Positions 1-6,204 of a DNA stretch of 7,695 nucleotides are shown piece by piece (within the stretch, counting starts at the first letter, position 1; each line of letters begins with the position of its first letter). This DNA is from Pseudomonadota bacterium (GTDB taxonomy: Bacteria; Pseudomonadota; Alphaproteobacteria; Rhizobiales; Xanthobacteraceae), in assembly GCA_023391175.1 (NCBI GenBank), contig JAEWBL010000635.1:1-7695 (forward strand). The letters run 5' to 3'. Under the pieces are notes generated by a model. The model saw only the letters and a list, made by a program, of their open reading frames with translations. It was not told the origin of the DNA and ran no database searches. The position numbers were made by a program, and so were the translations under genes.

Positions 1-30
1 TGGGCAGGCCCTTCTGTGCATATTGTTCCG

Positions 31-56
31 TTACGTGAATAATGATGTCACGTTAA
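31..56. promoter_or_regulatory. Candidate operator (inverted repeat) upstream of the efflux operon
   Basis: ACGTGA (33-38) and TCACGT (48-53) are exact reverse complements separated by 9 bases, in the AT-richer part of the leader about 100 bases before the first gene. This is the size and layout of a site for a dimeric repressor such as the TetR-type regulators that commonly control RND pumps. That assignment is inference: no regulator gene is visible in the window. I could not place convincing -35 and -10 boxes around it. Confidence 0.35.
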
Positions 57-152
57 GGCGGTTTATCGCGTTCTATCCCTCCAATATCGTTACTGCATTG
101 CACAAGGGCGTGAGAGCGCGGCCGCCGCCGGCCTCACGCGAGGGACGAAATC

Positions 153-995
153 ATGACCACCGCCACCGAGACCATCACCCTTGAGACCGGGACCGGCGCG
201 CTGCCGGCGCGGCTCTATGGGGCGCGTCCGGCGAAGGGGTCCGCGCCGCTCGTCTTCCACCTGCACGGCGGCGCCTTCACCGGCGGAAATCTGGAGTGCG
301 GAGCCTATATCTCCGGCATCCTGGCAGCGGCCGGGGCGGTGGTGGTTTCGGCGGACTATCCGCTGGCCTGCGAGCACCCGTTCCCCTTCGCCCTGACCGC
401 TCTGTTCGCCGCCGTCACCGACGTCTATCGCCGCCGGGCCGCCCTCGCCGGGCGCGGCGCGCCGCTCTATCTCGCGGGGGAGGAATCGGGTGGCAACCTC
501 GCCGCCGGCCTCGCCATGATGGCGCGTGACCAGCAGTCCCCTCCCATCGCCGGGCAGATTCTCGTCTCGCCCATGCTCGACCCCAGCCTCGCCACCGCCT
601 CCATCCGCCGCGCCGATGCCGGCAGCTGCGGCTGCAAGTGGGCGGATGGCTGGCAGACCTATCTCGGCTCGCCCGAGAAGGCGGCCCATCCCTATGCCGC
701 GCCCCTCGCCTCCTCCCGCCTCGGCGCCCTGCCGCCGGCGCTGGTGGTGAGCGCCGAGGACTGTCCCATGTGCGACGAGAGCCGGCGCTATGCCGACGCG
801 CTCGCCTCGGCCGGCGTTCCGACCTGCGTGCACATCCTTCAGGGCCCGACCGAATGGCCCGACAGCATCTCGCGTCCGGCTCCCAAACCGGCCGCCTGGA
901 GCACCACCATGCGCGACCTGTTCCGCGATTTCTTCGTTTCCACGCGTCCCGCTTCACGGACCGGTCGGCTGAAGGCCGATCCGGCCGTCCTCTGA
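153..995 (+). CDS. HSL-family alpha/beta hydrolase-fold protein, probably catalytically inactive, first gene of RND efflux operon
   Basis: This 280-residue cytoplasmic protein (no signal peptide) has the fold signature of the hormone-sensitive-lipase/acetyl esterase family. An oxyanion-hole HGGAF lies at residues 38-42, followed by a nucleophile-elbow region (109-115), LVSPMLDP (137-144), HPYAAPL (179-185), LPPALVVSAE (193-202) and DESRRYADALASAGVP (208-223). Length fits the family (about 280-320). The triad looks lost: the usual GDSAGGN elbow reads GEESGGN, putting Glu111 at the nucleophile; the usual EXDPL acid motif reads EDCPM, putting Cys204 at the acid; and the usual HGF histidine aligns with Glu234 in GPTEW, with no histidine after residue 227. 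The ATG at 153 has a GAGGGA ribosome binding site about 6 bases upstream. The stop lies 26 bases before the adaptor gene, so the two are probably cotranscribed. Fold assignment is firm; loss of activity is inference, and a sensory, binding or scaffolding role is possible. Confidence 0.85.
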   Translation: MTTATETITLETGTGALPARLYGARPAKGSAPLVFHLHGGAFTGGNLECGAYISGILAAAGAVVVSADYPLACEHPFPFALTALFAAVTDVYRRRAALAGRGAPLYLAGEESGGNLAAGLAMMARDQQSPPIAGQILVSPMLDPSLATASIRRADAGSCGCKWADGWQTYLGSPEKAAHPYAAPLASSRLGALPPALVVSAEDCPMCDESRRYADALASAGVPTCVHILQGPTEWPDSISRPAPKPAAWSTTMRDLFRDFFVSTRPASRTGRLKADPAVL

Positions 996-1021
996 CAGAC
1001 CGACCGCCAAGGACTGCCCCC

Positions 1022-2311
1022 ATGACCGCTCCGAACTCCGCTCCGAACGATACGCCTCCCACCCCCCAGACTGCTGAGAACGCCTCCACCAAGCCCGCCG
1101 CCGCGAAGAAGTCCCGCCTCCGGGAGGCTCTGCTGCTCGGCACCGCCGCGCTCCTCGCGGTGTTCGGCGTGCTCTACGGCCTGCCCAAGGAAGGCGGCGC
1201 CCATGCCGACAAGCCGGCTGCCGCGGCGGCGTCCGCCCCGCCGGCCGTGCCGGTCTCGGTGGCCACCGTCGAGCAGCGCGAGGCGCGCCTGTTCGACACC
1301 TTCTCCGGTCGCCTGGAGGCGGTGGAGCGGGTGGAGGTGCGCTCCCGCGTGGCCGGCGCCATCAAGGCGGTGCATTTCCGCGAAGGCGCGCTGGTGCGGG
1401 AGGGCGAACTCCTCGTCTCCATCGATCCCGAGCCCTATGAGGCCGACGTGGCCGAGGCCGAGGCGCAGGTCGCCTCCGTCCAGGCCCGCCTCGACCTCGC
1501 CCGCAACGAGCTGGAGCGCGGCGAGAAGCTGTTCACCACCAAGACGCTCTCCCAGAGCACCCTGGACGAGCGCCTCAACGGACAGCGCGCCGCCGAGGCC
1601 GGCCTCAGGGCCGCACAGGCGAAGCTCGCTGCCGCGAAGCTCAACCTCTCCTACACCAAGGTCCGCGCCCCGGTGTCCGGCCGCGTCGGCAAGTCGGAGA
1701 TCACGGTCGGCAACCTGGTGGCCGCCGGTCCCGGCGCGCCGGTGCTCACCACGCTCGTCTCTGTGGACCCCATCTACGCCAGCTTCAGCGCCGACGAAGG
1801 CACCGTGGCCCGCGCCCTCGCCGGGCTCGGTGGCGGTGGTGACGTGGCCGACCGGCTCGACCAGATCCCGGTGCTGATGACCGTCGCCGCGGGCACCCCG
1901 CCGGTGGAAGGCGTCATGCAGCTGGTGGACAATCAGGTCGATCCCCGCACCGGCACGGTCCGTGTCCGCGCCCGCTTCGCCAATCCGGACGGACGCCTCC
2001 TGCCGGGCCAGTTCGTGCGGCTGGAGATGGGCCAGCCCAAGGCCGCGCCCGCCGTGCTCGTCAGCGAGCGCGCCGTGGGCACCGACCAGGACAAGAAGTT
2101 CGTCTTCGTGGTCGATGCCTCCAACAAGGCGGTGTGGCGCGAGGTGACCCTCGGTGCTCCCGTGGACGGTCTGCGCGTCGTCACCAACGGCCTGTCCGCC
2201 GGCGAGCGCGTGGTCGTCAACGGCCTGCACCGGGTCCGCCCCGGTGCTGCCGTGACGCCCGAGCCCGTCGCCATGCGGGTGAGCGACGCTGCGACCACCC
2301 GCACGAACTGA
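1022..2311 (+). CDS. RND efflux periplasmic adaptor subunit (membrane fusion protein, MexE/OqxA-like)
   Basis: This is the 429-residue periplasmic adaptor that would link the inner-membrane RND pump to an outer-membrane channel. Residues 1-33 are a Pro/Ala/Lys-rich tail, followed by one membrane segment (about 35-53) with no lipobox cysteine, so it should be a membrane-anchored rather than lipidated adaptor. Then come the first barrel and lipoyl half-motif (VRSRVAGAIKAVHFREGALV, 106-125), an alpha-helical hairpin (about 141-205), the second lipoyl half (LSYTKVRAPVSGRVGK, 209-224), the beta-barrel (DPIYASFSADE, 249-259; DPRTGTVRVRARFANP, 307-322; LLPGQFVRLEM, 326-336) and the membrane-proximal domain (VSERAVGTDQDKKFVFVV, 347-364), whose wording is typical of the MexE/OqxA branch. 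The frame is open far upstream inside the hydrolase gene, but ATG 1022 has AAGGA at 1009-1013 and lies just after the hydrolase stop. The substrate cannot be read from sequence. Confidence 0.95.
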   Translation: MTAPNSAPNDTPPTPQTAENASTKPAAAKKSRLREALLLGTAALLAVFGVLYGLPKEGGAHADKPAAAAASAPPAVPVSVATVEQREARLFDTFSGRLEAVERVEVRSRVAGAIKAVHFREGALVREGELLVSIDPEPYEADVAEAEAQVASVQARLDLARNELERGEKLFTTKTLSQSTLDERLNGQRAAEAGLRAAQAKLAAAKLNLSYTKVRAPVSGRVGKSEITVGNLVAAGPGAPVLTTLVSVDPIYASFSADEGTVARALAGLGGGGDVADRLDQIPVLMTVAAGTPPVEGVMQLVDNQVDPRTGTVRVRARFANPDGRLLPGQFVRLEMGQPKAAPAVLVSERAVGTDQDKKFVFVVDASNKAVWREVTLGAPVDGLRVVTNGLSAGERVVVNGLHRVRPGAAVTPEPVAMRVSDAATTRTN

Positions 2312-2549
2312 CCCAAGCCGGCCTTTCCGGCCCCGCCGGGACGGCCACCGCTCCCAGAACATCGTCTCGCCCCCTCCCCGCACGGAGGGGGTCGGGAGAG
2401 GGCTGCGCCGGGCGTAAACGCCCCCCTCGTCCGGTGCAGCCCCTCACCCCTTTGCCGGATCATTCCCGCGCGCACAGCGCAGCGTGGGTGCCGGCCGCGT
2501 TCCGCGTTTCGCCCGTCTTCATCCAGCCGCCGCGTGGCGGGAGGGTTCC
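2312..2549. other. 238-bp gap between adaptor and transporter genes
   Basis: No gene is supported here. A small hairpin (GCCGG 2317-2321, CCGGC 2327-2331) follows the adaptor stop directly, without a T-run, so it is not an intrinsic terminator. The middle (2370-2442) is the palindromic element listed separately. The last part, 2460-2538, looks featureless until the transporter's ribosome binding site GGGAGGG (2539-2545). The transporter frame is open upstream to about 2484, but those residues do not resemble an RND N-terminus. No promoter is obvious, so transcription probably reads through from the adaptor gene. Confidence 0.6.
2370..2442. repeat. GC-rich palindromic repeat-like element (REP/intergenic-element type)
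   Basis: Two hairpins stand side by side. The first has arms CCCCCTCC (2370-2377) and GGAGGGGG (2384-2391) around a 6-base loop. The second has arms GGGCTGCGCCGG (2400-2411) and CCGGTGCAGCCC (2431-2442), 12 pairs including one G-T, enclosing a smaller GGGCG-TAAA-CGCCC hairpin (2410-2423) that competes with it. The strand asymmetry of C-rich and G-rich runs and the location between two genes resemble palindromic intergenic repeats common in alphaproteobacterial genomes. That it is a multicopy family is inference, since only one copy lies in this window. Confidence 0.5.
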
Positions 2550-5500
2550 ATGAACCTGTCCAGATTCTTCATCGACCGCCCGATCTTCGCCGGCGTGCTC
2601 TCCGTCCTCATCTTCCTCGCCGGCCTCATCGCCATGCGGGCGATGCCCATCTCGGAATATCCGGAGGTGGTGCCGCCGCAGGTGGTGGTGCGCGCCACCT
2701 ATCCCGGCGCCAATCCCAAGGTGATCGCCGAGACGGTCTCGACCCCGCTGGAGGAATCCATCAACGGCGTCGAGGGCATGCTCTACATGTCGAGCCAGGC
2801 CACCACCGACGGCATCATGACGCTGACCGTCACCTTCAAGCTCGGCACCGACCCGGACAAGGCGCAGCAGCTGGTGCAGAACCGCATCTCGCAGGCCGAG
2901 CCGCGCCTGCCGGAGGAGGTGCGGCGCCTCGGCGTGACCACCGTGAAGTCCTCGCCGGACCTCACCATGGTCGTCCACCTGATCTCCCCCAACAACCGCT
3001 ACGACACGACCTATCTGCGCAATTACGCGGTGCTGAACGTGAAGGACCGCCTTGCCCGCATTGACGGCGTGGGACAGGTGCAATTGTTCGGCGCGGGCGA
3101 TTATTCCATGCGCATCTGGCTTGACCCGCAGAAGGTGGCCGAGCACGGCCTTTCCGCCGCCGACGTGGTGCGCGAGATCCGCGCCCAGAACGTGCAGGCA
3201 GCGGCCGGCGTGGTCGGGGCCTCCCCCGGCGCGCCGGGGCTCGATTTGCAGCTCTCCATCAATGCGCAGGGCCGCCTCGCCAACGAGGAGGAGTTCGCCA
3301 ATATCGTCGTGAAGAGCGGCGCCAACGGCGAGATCGTGCTCCTGAAGGACGTGGCGCGCATCGAGCTTGGCGCCTCGGAATATGCCCTGCGCTCGCTCCT
3401 CAACAACACCCAGGCGGTGGCGGTGCCGATCTTCCAGGCGCCGGGCTCCAACGCCATCCGCATCGCCGACGACACACGGCGGGTGATGGAGGAGATCAAG
3501 CAGAACATGCCGGAGGGCGTGGACTATTCCATCGTCTACGACACCACCCAGTTCGTCCGCGCCTCCATTGAGGCGGTGATCCACACGCTACTGGAGGCCA
3601 TCGCTCTGGTGGTGCTGGTGGTGATCGTGTTCCTCCAGACTTGGCGGGCCTCCATCATCCCGCTGCTGGCGGTGCCGGTCTCCATCGTCGGCACGTTCGC
3701 GGTCATGTACGTCTTCGGCTTCTCCATCAATGCGCTGACGCTGTTCGGCCTGGTGCTCGCCATCGGCATCGTGGTGGATGACGCCATCGTCGTGGTGGAG
3801 AATGTGGAGCGCAACATCGAGGGCGGCCTCTCCCCGCGCGAGGCCACCTACAAGGCCATGCAGGAGGTGTCCGGCCCGATCATCGCCATCGCCCTCGTGC
3901 TGATCGCGGTGTTCGTGCCGCTCGCCTTCATCACCGGCCTCACGGGCCAGTTCTACAAGCAGTTCGCCCTCACCATCGCCATCTCGACGGTGATCTCCGC
4001 CGTCAACTCGCTGACCCTCTCGCCCGCGCTTTCGGCCCTGCTGCTGAAGGGCCACGACGCGCCGAAGGACCGCCTCACCCGCATCATGGACCGGCTGTTC
4101 GGCTGGTTCTTCCGCGGCTTCAACAAGGCCTTCGTGCGCGGCTCCAATGCCTATGGCGGGGTGGTCCGCCGCGTCATCGGCCAGAAGGTGCTGATGCTCG
4201 GCCTCTACATCGTGCTGGTGGCGCTGACCGGCGTGCTGTTCAACGCGGTGCCCCCCGGCTTCGTGCCGGGACAGGACAAGCAGTATCTCGTCGGCTTCGC
4301 CCAGCTTCCCGACGGCGCCACCCTCGACCGCACCGAGGAGGTGATCCGCAAGATGAGCGACATCGCCCTCAAGGAGCCGGGCGTGAAGTCGGCCATCGCC
4401 TTCCCGGGGCTGTCCATCAACGGCTTCACCAACTCGTCCAACTCCGGCATCGTCTTCGTCGGCCTGGACGAGTTCGAGGCGCGGCGCGACCCCGGGCTGA
4501 ACGGCAACGCCATCGCCATGAAGCTGAACGGCAAGTTCGCCGGCATCCCCGATGCGATGATCGCCATGTTCCCGCCCCCGCCGGTGCAGGGCCTCGGCAC
4601 CATCGGCGGCTTCAAGCTGCAGATCGAGGACCGCGCCGGCCTCGGCTATGCCGCCCTCGACGAGGCCACCAAGGCCTTCCTCGGCGCGGCCCGGCAGGCA
4701 CCGGAACTGGCCGGACTGTTCTCCTCCTATCAGGTGAACGTGCCGCAGCTCTTTGCCGACATCGACCGGGTGAAGGCGCGCCAGCTGAACGTCGCCGTCA
4801 CCGACGTGTTCGAGACCATGCAGATCTATCTCGGCTCGTCCTATGTGAACGACTTCAACAAGTTCGGCCGCACCTACACGGTGCGCGTCCAGGCCGACGC
4901 CCCCTTCCGCGCCCGCGCCGAGGACGTGGGCACGCTGAAGGTGCGATCGGCCACGGGCGAGATGATCCCGCTCTCCGCGCTGCTCAAGGTGCGCTCGGCG
5001 GCGGGGCCGGAGCGGGCCATGCGCTACAACGGCTTCCTCTCCGCCGACGTCAACGGCGGCGCAGCGCCCGGCTTCTCCTCGGGCGAGGCGCAGCAGGCGG
5101 TGGAGCGCATCGCCAGGGAGACCCTGCCCAAGGGCTTCTCCTTCGAGTGGACCGAGCTGACCTACCAGGACATCCTGGCCGGCAATTCGGCGGTGTTCGT
5201 CTTCCCGCTCGCCATCTTCCTCGTCTTCCTGGTGCTGGCGGCGCAGTACGAGAGCCTCGTTCTGCCGCTCGCCATCATCATGATCGTGCCGACAGGCCTC
5301 TTCGCCGCCATGACCGGCGTGTGGCTCGCGGGCGGGGACAACAACGTCTTCACCCAGATCGGCCTCGTGGTGCTGGTGGGGCTCTCGGCGAAGAACGCGA
5401 TCCTGATCGTGGAATTCGCCCGCGAGCTGGAATTCGAGGGCCGCACGCCGATCCAGGCGGCCATCGAGGCGAGCCGGCTCAGGCTCAGGCCCATCCTGAT

Positions 5501-5759
5501 GACCTCGCTGGCCTTCATCATGGGCGTGGTGCCCCTCGTCACCTCCATCGGCGCGGGCGCGGAGATGCGGCAGGCCATGGGCACGGCGGTGTTCGCCGGC
5601 ATGATTGGCGTGACGGCCTTCGGAATCTTCCTGACGCCGGTGTTCTACGTGATGCTGCGCGGGCTGGCGGGCAACCGGCCGCTTACCCAGCACGGGCACG
5701 GGACCGTGGGGAGCACGCCGGCCGCTCATGCGCCTCATGCGCTCCAGCCTGGGGAATAG
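2550..5759 (+). CDS. HAE1-family RND efflux transporter, inner-membrane pump (MexF/OqxB-like)
   Basis: This is a full-length (1069 residues) proton-driven drug/solvent exporter of the AcrB superfamily, expected to act as an inner-membrane trimer. It starts with the canonical MNLSRFFIDRPIFA, followed by TM1 (about 11-29), porter domain (30-340), TM2-6 (345-497), TM7 (about 545-563), second porter domain (564-875) and TM8-12 (880-1037). The proton relay is intact: Asp410 and Asp411 in GIVVDDAIVVVENVE, Lys948 in GLSAKNAILIVEFA, and Arg978, matching AcrB D407, D408, K940 and R971. FPPPPVQGLGTIGGFKLQIE (674-693) is typical of the MexF/OqxB branch. ATG 2550 is chosen for the conserved N-terminus and the GGGAGGG site (2539-2545). 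The 32-residue tail after TM12 carries four scattered histidines. It pairs with the adaptor encoded 238 bases upstream. Family and function class are sure; the substrate is unknown. Confidence 0.97.
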   Translation: MNLSRFFIDRPIFAGVLSVLIFLAGLIAMRAMPISEYPEVVPPQVVVRATYPGANPKVIAETVSTPLEESINGVEGMLYMSSQATTDGIMTLTVTFKLGTDPDKAQQLVQNRISQAEPRLPEEVRRLGVTTVKSSPDLTMVVHLISPNNRYDTTYLRNYAVLNVKDRLARIDGVGQVQLFGAGDYSMRIWLDPQKVAEHGLSAADVVREIRAQNVQAAAGVVGASPGAPGLDLQLSINAQGRLANEEEFANIVVKSGANGEIVLLKDVARIELGASEYALRSLLNNTQAVAVPIFQAPGSNAIRIADDTRRVMEEIKQNMPEGVDYSIVYDTTQFVRASIEAVIHTLLEAIALVVLVVIVFLQTWRASIIPLLAVPVSIVGTFAVMYVFGFSINALTLFGLVLAIGIVVDDAIVVVENVERNIEGGLSPREATYKAMQEVSGPIIAIALVLIAVFVPLAFITGLTGQFYKQFALTIAISTVISAVNSLTLSPALSALLLKGHDAPKDRLTRIMDRLFGWFFRGFNKAFVRGSNAYGGVVRRVIGQKVLMLGLYIVLVALTGVLFNAVPPGFVPGQDKQYLVGFAQLPDGATLDRTEEVIRKMSDIALKEPGVKSAIAFPGLSINGFTNSSNSGIVFVGLDEFEARRDPGLNGNAIAMKLNGKFAGIPDAMIAMFPPPPVQGLGTIGGFKLQIEDRAGLGYAALDEATKAFLGAARQAPELAGLFSSYQVNVPQLFADIDRVKARQLNVAVTDVFETMQIYLGSSYVNDFNKFGRTYTVRVQADAPFRARAEDVGTLKVRSATGEMIPLSALLKVRSAAGPERAMRYNGFLSADVNGGAAPGFSSGEAQQAVERIARETLPKGFSFEWTELTYQDILAGNSAVFVFPLAIFLVFLVLAAQYESLVLPLAIIMIVPTGLFAAMTGVWLAGGDNNVFTQIGLVVLVGLSAKNAILIVEFARELEFEGRTPIQAAIEASRLRLRPILMTSLAFIMGVVPLVTSIGAGAEMRQAMGTAVFAGMIGVTAFGIFLTPVFYVMLRGLAGNRPLTQHGHGTVGSTPAAHAPHALQPGE

Positions 5760-5821
5760 GAGGCGGCCAAGCAGCCCTTCCGGGTCCTGACCCGCTTCGA
5801 GACCACGCACACGTCTGCCCG

Positions 5822-5853
5822 GCCCCGGCATCGCAAGATGCCGGGGCTTTTTT
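5822..5853 (+). terminator. Strong intrinsic terminator of the efflux operon
   Basis: A perfect 11-bp stem, GCCCCGGCATC (5822-5832) with GATGCCGGGGC (5837-5847), is closed by a GCAA tetraloop and followed by six T (5848-5853). It lies 62 bases after the transporter stop and ends the operon. A smaller hairpin, GGGTC/GACCC (5782-5793), precedes it. Confidence 0.93.
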
Positions 5854-5937
5854 ACAGCGCTCGGCCCTTACGACATCGCTGAAAATACGATTGGCATATT
5901 CATAAAATCAGCCAAATGACATTCATACCCAACGTAA

Positions 5938-5969
5938 TTCGTAGACTAAAACTGATGTTTGTAGACAAA
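5938..5969. promoter_or_regulatory. Tandem 12-bp operator-like motifs (TTNGTAGACNAA)
   Basis: TTCGTAGACTAA (5938-5949) and TTTGTAGACAAA (5958-5969) share ten of twelve bases and start exactly 20 bp apart, about two helical turns, so bound proteins would sit on the same DNA face. The second copy is the core of a near-perfect palindrome, GTTTGT-AG-ACAAAC (5957-5970); the first is a weaker dyad. This is the pattern of a dimeric regulator bound cooperatively at two sites. The regulator is unknown to me. Confidence 0.45.
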
Positions 5970-5978
5970 CGATCACAA

Positions 5979-5984
5979 TATAAA
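5979..5984 (+). promoter_or_regulatory. Candidate -10 element for the small exported protein gene
   Basis: TATAAA lies 9 bases after the second GTAGAC motif in an AT-rich setting. No good -35 box sits 16-18 bases upstream (the nearest is a poor TGTTTG, 5956-5961), which would suit a promoter needing an activator or masked by a repressor at the tandem motifs. Transcription starting near 5991 would give a leader of about 215 bases. Assigned by pattern only. Confidence 0.3.
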
Positions 5985-6132
5985 TCGCGTCCGTTTTCCG
6001 CCATGCGGAGATAAATTCCGTGTTCATGTGCACGAATGCAAATCGATCTTCGCGCAGATGACGATGACAAGTTTGTTATTGCAGCGCACACGTCGTCGTG
6101 ATTTGCGAAACTTTCCCGAATACATAAGTTCA

Positions 6133-6185
6133 CCACCAGACGAAGCCGAACACACATGGCGCGTCGCCACCTCGTGTACTGGTGG
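6133..6185 (+). promoter_or_regulatory. Possible stem-loop in the mRNA leader, just before the ribosome binding site
   Basis: Three nested complementary segments are seen: CCACCAG (6133-6139) with CTGGTGG (6179-6185), ACAC (6152-6155) with GTGT (6174-6177), and GGCG (6158-6161) with CGCC (6165-6168). They can stack into one irregular hairpin ending 6 bases before the AGGA ribosome binding site (6192-6195). It matches no riboswitch or thermometer class I know. A regulatory role is inference; the pairing could be chance. Confidence 0.3.
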
Positions 6186-6204
6186 ATGTATAGGAAAGAA
6201 GACC

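Larger units (their letters stand above)
5854..6204. other. AT-rich intergenic region upstream of the small exported protein gene
   Basis: This 351-bp stretch carries no gene I can support. By hand count, 37 of the 110 bases from 5881 to 5990 are G or C, far below the flanking genes. It holds an inverted repeat TTGGC-N15-GCCAA (5891-5915), two ATTCATA copies (5898-5904, 5921-5927), the tandem TTNGTAGACNAA motifs and a TATAAA box (listed separately), a small hairpin TCCGC-CAT-GCGGA (5997-6009) and a structured leader before the next ribosome binding site. Short reading frames on both strands here lack ribosome binding sites or recognisable protein character. Confidence 0.6.

Noticed and set aside
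638..1021. In-frame upstream extension of the adaptor gene inside the hydrolase gene
   Set aside because: The extra 128 residues overlap the hydrolase frame and have no adaptor similarity. ATG 1022 has a good ribosome binding site and fits the family length.
839..2383. 514-codon minus-strand open frame opposite the adaptor gene
   Set aside because: Antisense shadow of the adaptor gene, with His/Gly/Arg-biased composition and no family signature.
2484..2549. GTG start 22 codons upstream of the transporter start
   Set aside because: ATG 2550 gives the conserved MNLSRFFIDRPIFA N-terminus and follows GGGAGGG.
3588..5831. Very long minus-strand open frame (747 codons) opposite the transporter gene
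   Set aside because: It lies opposite a confidently assigned RND gene. The His/Arg/Gly/Glu-rich composition is what antisense reading of GC-rich coding DNA gives, and no domain is recognisable.
6028..6204. Upstream extension of the small exported protein (59 codons, with CTGGC near its end)
   Set aside because: It would bury a textbook signal peptide, has no ribosome binding site and does not resemble the GC-biased coding DNA around it. It is better read as a leader.
5881..6204. CRISPR array, tRNA or mobile-element end in the AT-rich island
   Set aside because: The repeats are only 6-12 bp and occur twice; there is no cloverleaf, and no terminal inverted repeats with target duplication were found.
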